Source of the DNA: Pseudomonadota bacterium
GTDB lineage: Bacteria; Pseudomonadota; Gammaproteobacteria; Xanthomonadales; Xanthomonadaceae
Direction of reading: 5' to 3'
DNA length: 47,861 nt
Assembly: GCA_018242465.1 (NCBI GenBank)
Contig: JAFEBY010000037.1
Coordinates: 1 to 47,861 of the forward strand
Under the pieces are notes generated by a model that saw only the letters and a program-made list of their open reading frames with translations, did not search any database and was not told the origin of the DNA. This document shows, in pieces, positions 42,290 to 47,861 of this stretch; within the stretch, counting starts at the first letter, position 1; each line of letters begins with the position of its first letter. A program made the position numbers and the translations under genes.

Positions 42290-43396
42290 TCAGAACAACG
42301 CGCCCTGCGGCGAATCTTCGCGTGGCGGCGTAAACAAATGCGAGTCGACCGGCGGCATCCCGGGGAATCCGATGCGCTGTTTCGCCTTGCGAAAACGCGT
42401 CGCAATCAGATCGGCGAAGGGTCCCTCGCCACGCCCGCGCACGCCGTAGCGGCTGTCGTAGTCCTTGTTGCCATACATTTGCCGGATCAGGCTCATCACG
42501 TGCGCGGCACGCTGCGGAAAATGCAGCTGCAGCCATTCGCGCCAGACTTCCTTCAGCTCGTGCGGCAATCGCAGCAGGACATACCCTGCCGAGAGCGCAT
42601 CGGCTCCCCGCGCGGCCTCGAGGATGTATTCCAGTTCCATGTCGGTGATCATCGGAATCACTGGTGCCACCAGCACGCCGGCAGGCACGCCCGCCGCACG
42701 CAATTCCGCGATCATTTTGATCCGCATGTGCGGGGCCGCCGCGCGCGGTTCCAGTTTCGACGACAGCGGGTTGTCGAGCGAGGTCACCGAGACCATGACA
42801 TGGACGAGGCGCAGCTTCGCCAATTCCGCCAGCAGGTCGAGGTCGCGCAGGATCGCCGACCCCTTGGTCACGATCGCGACTGGATGGCGCGTTTCCAGCA
42901 GCACTTCCAGGCAAGCTCGGCTGATGCCCTCGTCGCGTTCGATGGGTTGCCAGCCATCGGTATTGATCCCGAGTGCAATCGGTGACGGCACATGTCCCGG
43001 TTTCGCCAGTTCCTTGCGCAGCAGTTCCGCGGCGTTGCGCTTGGCATACAGCTTCGTCTCGAAGTCCAGCCCGGGCGAGAGATCAAGATAGGCATGACTC
43101 GGCCGCGCAAAGCAGTAGACGCAGCCATGCTCGCATCCGCGATACGGATTCACCGATTGCCCGAAGGCGATGTCCGGTGAGTCGTTGCGACTGATGATGG
43201 TGCGCGCCCGCTCCGCGGTCACCGATGTTTGCGGGCGCGATTCGAGATCGGCGGCCTGCTCGTTGGCCAGCGACTCCCAGCCGTCGTCCTCGGCGATCGC
43301 GGTGCGCTTCTCGAAGCGCCCCGGGACCCGCGACGCCGCGCCGCGCCCCTTGATCGCGATGTTCTGTTCAAACCGCACTTTGCGATGGCTGTCCAT
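42290..43396 (-). CDS. PA0069-family radical SAM protein (SplB-related)
   Basis: A 368-residue radical SAM enzyme. The 4Fe-4S motif CEHGCVYC has its cysteines at 88, 92 and 95 and is preceded by the family signature SVNPYRGCEHGCVYCFARP. Later landmarks are ALGINTDGWQPIERD (about 144), VAIVTKGSAILRD, VMVSVTSLDNPLSSKLEPRA and VLVAPVIPMITDMELE. The family is related to spore photoproduct lyase (Rv2578c/PA0069 type), but its reaction is unknown. ATG 43396 (MDSHRKVRF) is chosen; a GTG directly before it would add one residue. It is convergent with the SLC13 gene, where the two stop codons form the 9-mer TGATGATCA (42284-42292). It is divergent from cls. Confidence 0.93.
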   Translation of the reverse strand: MDSHRKVRFEQNIAIKGRGAASRVPGRFEKRTAIAEDDGWESLANEQAADLESRPQTSVTAERARTIISRNDSPDIAFGQSVNPYRGCEHGCVYCFARPSHAYLDLSPGLDFETKLYAKRNAAELLRKELAKPGHVPSPIALGINTDGWQPIERDEGISRACLEVLLETRHPVAIVTKGSAILRDLDLLAELAKLRLVHVMVSVTSLDNPLSSKLEPRAAAPHMRIKMIAELRAAGVPAGVLVAPVIPMITDMELEYILEAARGADALSAGYVLLRLPHELKEVWREWLQLHFPQRAAHVMSLIRQMYGNKDYDSRYGVRGRGEGPFADLIATRFRKAKQRIGFPGMPPVDSHLFTPPREDSPQGALF

Positions 43397-43456
43397 CACG
43401 CTAGCCTAGTCCCCGGGCGTCGCAACGGACGCGAACGGAAACAACGGGCGAACACA

Positions 43457-44911
43457 ATGTGGCATCCCATTCACCAGGCATGGAGCGCGCTTTCGGCCAT
43501 TCCCCACATCGGGATCTGGCTGGCCTTCTTCTGGATCGGCTATGTCATCGCCCTGGGCGTCTACATCATCCTGCAGAAACGCGAACCCGCCGCCACCCTG
43601 AGCTGGCTGTTCAGCCTCGCCCTGCTGCCCTATCTCGGCTTCGCCATCTATTACGTGTTCGGACCGCAGAAGATCAGTCGCCAGCGACTGCGGCGACCGC
43701 GGGCATACAAGATGTACCCCGACAGTGCAGATACCAGCGGCAGCCGCGACGATGCACTCCTGCACACGCTGGCGAATGCCATCACGGGCTATCGCGCCGT
43801 CACTGCGCATGACGTGCGCATGCTGGTGGATGGCAGCGCGACTTACGCCGCCCTGATCGACGACATCGGCAAAGCGCAATCGCACATCCACCTCGAGTAC
43901 TACATCTTTCAACCCGATCGCAGCGGCACCGCCCTGCGCGATGCCCTGATCGAGCGCGCGCGCGCCGGCGTCAAGGTCCGCGTGTTGATGGACGCGGTCG
44001 GCTCTTCGCGGACACCAGCGCATTTCTTCGGCGACCTTGCCGACGCCGGCGGTGAGATTTCGTGGTTCCATCCGATCCGTTTCCGCCGTGTGTGGAAATT
44101 CTGGACACGACCGCCGCTCAACCTGCGCACCCACCGCAAGATCGTGGTGATCGACAGTCGCATCGGCTACACCGGCGGCATCAACATCACCGACGAGGAA
44201 AACGACGGCTTGCGCAGCGACGCCTATCGCGACCTGCACCTGCGACTGACCGGCGACGTGGTGCTGGAACTGCAACAGGTTTTCGTCGAGGACTGGATTT
44301 ACGCCACCGACCAGCGCGATTTCATCTCCGAGATCGCGCGTAACTTGCCACCACTCGCACCCGGGCCGATCTGCGCCCAAGTGTTGAGCTCTGGCCCCGA
44401 TTCCAGCTGGGAGGCGATCCATCGCCTGCACGTCAGCGCCATCCACGATGCGCGCCAGCGCGTGTGGCTGGTCACGCCCTACTTCGTGCCGGGCGAAGCC
44501 GCGTTGATGGCGCTGTCGTCGGCCGCACTGTCGGGACTCGATGTGCGCCTGATGGTGCCGAAGGCGAGCGACAGCCGTTGGGTCACCCTCGCCGCGCGCT
44601 CCTACTACGACCACCTGCTGGACGCCGGGGTCAAGATCTACGAGTACGGCCCGCGCATGCTCCACACCAAGGCGCTGTTGAAAGATGACGACGTCGCCAT
44701 CATCGGCAGCGCCAATTTCGACAATCGCAGCTTCCGCCTGAACTTCGAAGTCTCGGTGTTGTTCGAGGACACCGGCGTCGCCCTCGAGCTGGCACGCCAG
44801 ATCGAAGGCGAGTTCGCCCATGCGCCGCGTGTCCGCACCCCCCGCCCGCAGGCCTTCCTGACCGAACGTCTGCCCGAAGCGCTAGCTCGTCTGTTCTCGC
44901 CACTCCTCTGA
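43457..44911 (+). CDS. cls: Cardiolipin synthase (phospholipase D family)
   Basis: A 484-residue enzyme joining two phosphatidylglycerols into cardiolipin and glycerol. The N-terminus has two membrane segments (IWLAFFWIGYVIALGVYIIL and LSWLFSLALLPYLGFAIYYVF, about 20-67), as in ClsA. Two PLD HKD motifs are intact: HRKIVVID starting at His226 with the following GYTGGINI, and HTKALLKD starting at His403 with IIGSANFDNRSF behind it. The C-terminus ends LARLFSPLL. The length equals E. coli ClsA (486). The start ATG 43457 (MWHPIHQAW) has GAACACA before it and no ribosome site. Clear upstream frame extends to 43229 but overlaps the divergent radical SAM gene. Confidence 0.95.
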   Translation: MWHPIHQAWSALSAIPHIGIWLAFFWIGYVIALGVYIILQKREPAATLSWLFSLALLPYLGFAIYYVFGPQKISRQRLRRPRAYKMYPDSADTSGSRDDALLHTLANAITGYRAVTAHDVRMLVDGSATYAALIDDIGKAQSHIHLEYYIFQPDRSGTALRDALIERARAGVKVRVLMDAVGSSRTPAHFFGDLADAGGEISWFHPIRFRRVWKFWTRPPLNLRTHRKIVVIDSRIGYTGGINITDEENDGLRSDAYRDLHLRLTGDVVLELQQVFVEDWIYATDQRDFISEIARNLPPLAPGPICAQVLSSGPDSSWEAIHRLHVSAIHDARQRVWLVTPYFVPGEAALMALSSAALSGLDVRLMVPKASDSRWVTLAARSYYDHLLDAGVKIYEYGPRMLHTKALLKDDDVAIIGSANFDNRSFRLNFEVSVLFEDTGVALELARQIEGEFAHAPRVRTPRPQAFLTERLPEALARLFSPLL

Positions 44912-44968
44912 CCTCGTGCCGATACACTCCCAGGTCAGGATCAATGAATACGACCCGTGGAGGCTCCC

Positions 44969-45655
44969 ATGTCCTGGCTGTTGCTCGCACTGTCGCTGGC
45001 TGTCTTCTGTGTTGCCTGGAGCGTCCACTCGTCGCTCCTGATGGTGCTGTGCCTGCTGGCTGCGCTGGCGGCATTGGTCGGATTCGCGTGGATGCGCTAC
45101 AAACTCCTGTTTCCCGATCGCGCCGTCGCCATCGACGATACCCCGCTGACGGCGGAAGACGTGCGCCGCATGCGTGATGCCCAACTCTCCGCTGCCACGA
45201 CTGCCACATCTGTCCCGTTGCCCGCCAGCTCGAATCCCGATATCGGCCAATTGCGCGCCGCCGGCGAGCGCGTGGCCGAGCGTGAGGCCTTGCTGCAACA
45301 ACAAGAAGAAACGCAACGCCGGATCGCCGAGATGGAGCGTCGTGCCACCGAGGCTGAACAACGCGCCGCCGACATGGAACAACGCTTGGTTGACCTGCAA
45401 CAGCGCGAAACACAATTGGCAGCCAGCCAGAGTCCCGCCGCGCACACCATGCCAGTGCCTGACGACGCTGCGCCCGCCGTCGCGATCGAACCACCGGCAC
45501 TTCCGCCGAAACCACAGCCGAACCTGCGCGACGAAGGCTGGAATCCTTATGCCGGCGAAGTGCGTGTTCCGGCGAAGCGACCGATCGATCCCAAGGCTGC
45601 TGGCCTCGACGTGCCGATGCTGACGCCCCTGCGCGACGAACCTGATCCGACATGA
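44969..45655 (+). CDS. Membrane-anchored coiled-coil protein, unknown function
   Basis: A 228-residue protein that I cannot assign to a family. Two N-terminal hydrophobic helices ([19 protein letters not shown] and [18 protein letters not shown], about 1-45) form a membrane hairpin. A coiled coil follows at about 90-150, rich in Glu, Gln, Arg and Ala ([21 protein letters not shown]). The C-terminal tail is Pro-rich ([13 protein letters not shown], then [12 protein letters not shown]). ATG 44969 has GTGGAGG five bases before it, the best ribosome site in this area. A GTG at 44957 would add four residues. The stop overlaps pdxJ (ATGA), so the two are translationally coupled. Confidence 0.82.
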   Translation: MSWLLLALSLAVFCVAWSVHSSLLMVLCLLAALAALVGFAWMRYKLLFPDRAVAIDDTPLTAEDVRRMRDAQLSAATTATSVPLPASSNPDIGQLRAAGERVAEREALLQQQEETQRRIAEMERRATEAEQRAADMEQRLVDLQQRETQLAASQSPAAHTMPVPDDAAPAVAIEPPALPPKPQPNLRDEGWNPYAGEVRVPAKRPIDPKAAGLDVPMLTPLRDEPDPT

Positions 45656-46410
45656 CCGCACTCAGCGTCAACGTCAACAAGATTGCCGTCCTGCGCAATT
45701 CCCGCGGCGGCGGCGAACCGGATGTCGTGCGCGCCGCCCGCATCTGCCTCGACGCCGGCGCCCTGGGCATCACTGTCCACCCGCGGCCCGATGCCCGTCA
45801 CATCCGCGAAGCCGACGTCCACGCCCTCGCCCGCGTTTGCGCCGACCACCACGTCGAGTACAACCTCGAAGGCAATCCGTTCGCGCCGCCGCGACCCGGC
45901 TATCCGGGGTTCATCGCGCTATGTGCAGCGGTTCGCCCCGCGCAAGCCACGCTGGTCCCGGACGGCGACGGCCAACTCACATCAGACCATGGCTTCGATT
46001 TCGATCGCGACATCGACGCACTCGCGCCGCTGGTCGCGCAACTCAAGGCCCTCGGCTGTCGCGTCAGCCTGTTCGCCGATGCCGGGCACCCGGCCATTGC
46101 GCGCGCACGCGAGTGCGGCGCCGACCGCATCGAGCTCTACACCGGCCCATACGCCGAAGCGCATTCCGCTGGCGATGCTTCCGGTGCATTGACCGCCTGT
46201 GCACAGTCGGCACGAATCGCGCAATCGGTCGGCATGGGCGTCAACGCCGGTCATGATCTTTCGCAAGCCAACCTGACCGATTTCCTGCGCGGCGTTCCCG
46301 GCGTGCAGGAAGTCTCGATCGGCCACGCACTGATCTCGGAAGCCTTGTATGCCGGACTGGATCGCACCATCCACGCCTATCTCGACTGCATAAAAAATGC
46401 CGCCCCTTGA
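45652..46410 (+). CDS. pdxJ: Pyridoxine 5'-phosphate synthase
   Basis: A 252-residue TIM-barrel enzyme that joins 3-amino-2-oxopropyl phosphate and deoxyxylulose-5-phosphate to give pyridoxine phosphate. Landmarks are [21 protein letters not shown] (about 4-24), [13 protein letters not shown] (about 40-52; catalytic His at about 44), EYNLEGNPF (about 65-73), [11 protein letters not shown] and [13 protein letters not shown] (about 197-209), the phosphate site. The length is slightly above E. coli PdxJ (243). The ATG overlaps the stop of the coiled-coil gene. It is convergent with exbD2, and the two share the hairpin region at 46396-46459. Confidence 0.96.
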   Translation: MTALSVNVNKIAVLRNSRGGGEPDVVRAARICLDAGALGITVHPRPDARHIREADVHALARVCADHHVEYNLEGNPFAPPRPGYPGFIALCAAVRPAQATLVPDGDGQLTSDHGFDFDRDIDALAPLVAQLKALGCRVSLFADAGHPAIARARECGADRIELYTGPYAEAHSAGDASGALTACAQSARIAQSVGMGVNAGHDLSQANLTDFLRGVPGVQEVSIGHALISEALYAGLDRTIHAYLDCIKNAAP

Positions 46411-46429
46411 TCAACAAGAAGGCGGCATT
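46392..46429 (-). terminator. Intrinsic terminator of the exbB-exbD1-exbD2 transcript
   Basis: On the minus strand a perfect 9-bp stem AATGCCGCC/GGCGGCATT with a 16-base loop is followed by a T-run (46392-46397). The upstream arm overlaps the last codons and stop of pdxJ (46396-46404). A second hairpin, GGCGAAGAC-AGC-GTCTTCGCC (46439-46459), perfect over 9 bp, lies between it and the exbD2 stop and has no T-run. Together they form a tandem stop for the convergent genes. Confidence 0.85.
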
Positions 46430-46465
46430 GTCGACAAGGGCGAAGACAGCGTCTTCGCCTGAATA

Positions 46466-46873
46466 TCAGTTCTGCACGAAGCCGATCTTTTCCATGTCTG
46501 CGTTCTTGGCAGCCGCCAGTACCTTGGCAAACACGTCGTAAGGCGTGTCGTTGGCGGATTCGATCTGCAACATCGGCGTGTCGGTCGGATCCTCGGCCAC
46601 GGTGTCGCGCATTTGGGCTTCAAGGGCCTTCATGTCGACGATCGTGCCATTCCATGTGACCGTTCCGGCCGCATCGATGCTGAGCTTGATCGGTGCTTTC
46701 TTCGGCGGCGGCGGCGGCTGATTGGTCGCCTGCGGAAGATCCAGTTTGATCGGATAGGTCTGGGTCGGCATGGTCACCATGAAGATGATCAACAACACCA
46801 ACAACACGTCCACCAGGGGCGTGACGTTGATGTCGGACATCGCGCCGCCACCGGAATTGGATGCAAATGCCAC
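46466..46873 (-). CDS. exbD2: Second ExbD-family biopolymer transport protein
   Basis: A 135-residue ExbD-type protein. One membrane helix (VDVLLVLLIIFMVTMPTQ, about 21-38) follows the family signature ISDINVTPLVD-like SDINVTPLVD, with the proton-carrying Asp22 in the helix. A Pro-rich linker (NQPPPPPKKAP) precedes the periplasmic domain (about 65-135). It is 11 bases after exbD1. Xanthomonas carries the same exbB-exbD1-exbD2 order; there exbD2 is reported as not needed for iron uptake but needed for plant hypersensitive response. This is known from Xanthomonas and not shown here. Confidence 0.93.
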   Translation of the reverse strand: MAFASNSGGGAMSDINVTPLVDVLLVLLIIFMVTMPTQTYPIKLDLPQATNQPPPPPKKAPIKLSIDAAGTVTWNGTIVDMKALEAQMRDTVAEDPTDTPMLQIESANDTPYDVFAKVLAAAKNADMEKIGFVQN

Positions 46874-46884
46874 TGTCGGCCTCC

Positions 46885-47322
46885 TTAGTTCTGCTCGCCC
46901 GGCTTCGGCCGGACGGTGACGTAACCGACGTTGAGCATGCCAGCCTGGGTCGCGATGCTGGTCATCTTCTTGAGGATCTGCATCTTGGTGTCGCGGTCGG
47001 CACGGATGTTGAGCACCGGCTGCGGCTTCTTCTGAGCGACCACGGCCAGGCGATCCTGGAGCCCGCCCTCGCTGATCGGTTGATCATCGAGGAGCAGGGC
47101 GCCGTCCGCACGGACGAACAACGTCACCGGCGCGGTCTTCTCTTCCGCGGGCTTGTGCGTCGGCGCGAGGACAACCCGCGGCAATTCAACCTTGGTTTTA
47201 TGGTTCATCAGCGGCGTGGTGATCATGAAGATGATCAGCAGCACCAACATCACGTCCACGAGGGGCGTGACGTTGATTTCCGCCATGGGTCCACTACTGC
47301 TGTTGCCGGTACTGAATGCCAT
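46885..47322 (-). CDS. exbD: Biopolymer transport protein ExbD (first copy)
   Basis: A 145-residue inner-membrane protein with an N-terminal cytoplasmic stretch (SGPMAEINVTPLVD), one helix (VMLVLLIIFMITTPL, about 24-38, proton-site Asp23) and a periplasmic domain (about 50-145: APVTLFVRADGALLLDDQPISE, then LNIRADRDTKMQILKKM). It forms, with ExbB, the proton motor that energises TonB-dependent uptake. It lies 47 bases after exbB and 11 bases before exbD2 on the minus strand. It is closely related to exbD2, which has a shorter linker. Confidence 0.94.
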   Translation of the reverse strand: MAFSTGNSSSGPMAEINVTPLVDVMLVLLIIFMITTPLMNHKTKVELPRVVLAPTHKPAEEKTAPVTLFVRADGALLLDDQPISEGGLQDRLAVVAQKKPQPVLNIRADRDTKMQILKKMTSIATQAGMLNVGYVTVRPKPGEQN

Positions 47323-47369
47323 TCTCGGGCGTCCTTGTGGATCGATGCTTCTGTCGTGCGCGGGCGGGA

Positions 47370-47861
47370 TTAGCCGCCGACGCGCGAGCCGGTCGCGAAG
47401 AAGTCGTGCAGGTCGTGCGCGAACGAATCGAACTTCGCGTTGGTGGTGCGGTTCAGGCGGCTGAAGAAGTTGTACGCCAACACCGCCGGGATCGCCACGA
47501 ACAGACCGATGGCGGTCATGATCAGGGCTTCACCCACCGGACCGGCCACGGCCGAGATCGAGGCGTCGCCGCTGGCGCCGATGCGGATCAGGGCGTGGTA
47601 GATGCCCCACACCGTACCGAGCAGACCGACGAACGGGGCGGTCGCGCCGACGGTGGCGAGCACGGTCAGGCCGGTTTCGAGGGTCATCGATTCGCGGGTC
47701 ACGGCCTGGCGCAGGGCGCGGTCGACGAACTCGGAACGATTCAGCGATTCAGCCAGGCGCGAGCCTTCGCTGCGCTGGTGGTGGGCGGCAGCCTGGGCGG
47801 CGTCGAGGGCGATCTTGGAGAACGGCTCGTTGCGCGGCTGCTCTTCCATGTAGCGGACGGC
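47370..47861 (-). CDS. exbB: Biopolymer transport protein ExbB, 5' end cut off
   Basis: The frame runs off the right edge: before the Met at 47849 four more codons (AVRY) are open. So this is the C-terminal 163 residues of ExbB/TolQ, normally about 250 long. The core is ETGLTVLATVGATAPFVGLLGTVWGIYHALIRIG and GPVGEALIMTAIGLFVAIPAVLAYNFF, with the two helices that bind ExbD. The conserved motifs TAPFVGLLGTVWGI and GEALIMTAIGLFVAIPAV identify the MotA/TolQ/ExbB family. It heads exbB-exbD1-exbD2 as far as seen; in Xanthomonas tonB lies next upstream, beyond the window here. Confidence 0.93.
   Translation of the reverse strand, partial: AVRYMEEQPRNEPFSKIALDAAQAAAHHQRSEGSRLAESLNRSEFVDRALRQAVTRESMTLETGLTVLATVGATAPFVGLLGTVWGIYHALIRIGASGDASISAVAGPVGEALIMTAIGLFVAIPAVLAYNFFSRLNRTTNAKFDSFAHDLHDFFATGSRVGG

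Overview
The window is about 47.9 kb of GC-rich, gene-dense chromosome. It most likely comes from a gammaproteobacterium of the Xanthomonadales/Lysobacterales (Xanthomonas, Lysobacter or Luteimonas relatives). The evidence is a GlcNAc locus with two TGGTATT-N4-TGGTATT boxes of the kind described for NagQ in Xanthomonas, an exbB-exbD1-exbD2 cluster facing pdxJ, a fused aerobic indolepyruvate ferredoxin oxidoreductase, phhA, a DUF2239 protein and a six-gene mla locus. No tRNA, rRNA, CRISPR array, insertion sequence or prophage was seen. Both ends cut through genes: a LacI-family regulator at the left and exbB at the right.

Layout. 1-4.85 kb: GlcNAc catabolism (LacI regulator, HAD phosphatase, nagQ, nagB-II, nagA). 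5.07-9.56 kb: a lone ParA ATPase and indolepyruvate ferredoxin oxidoreductase. 9.9-15.7 kb: minus-strand envelope and unknown genes (two unrelated L,D-transpeptidases, an M61 peptidase, an MFS exporter, DUF2239). 15.75-25.9 kb: a minus-strand run recC-recB-recD-AIM24-folE with ATGA overlaps through the first four genes. 26.05-30.1 kb: mlaFEDCBA for outer-membrane lipid asymmetry. 30.2-32.3 kb: rmuC and a VIT/CCC1 transporter. 32.4-34.9 kb: a lower-GC accessory cassette of lipoprotein, DUF2235/Tle1-like lipase and membrane protein, read as a candidate antibacterial effector-immunity module. 34.95-47.86 kb: RlmI-like methyltransferase, rhomboid protease, outer-membrane barrel, phhA, fbp, a degenerate histidine kinase, an SLC13 permease with RCK domains, a PA0069-type radical SAM protein, cardiolipin synthase, a coiled-coil membrane protein, pdxJ, and exbD2-exbD1-exbB.

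The most unusual non-coding signal is a family of three structured intergenic repeats (about 907-1098, 4886-5068 and 9564-9843). Each starts within a few bases of a stop codon, in the orientation of that gene, between convergent genes. They are modular: copy 1 has only the right hairpin, copy 2 only the left, copy 3 both. Stem sequences differ between copies with compensating changes, while the ATGGAT/ATCCAT loop and the linker are kept. I know no name for this family. The second strongest lead is the mosaic effector cassette. The third is the double NagQ box, which appears to control a divergent HAD phosphatase as well as nagQ-nagB-nagA.
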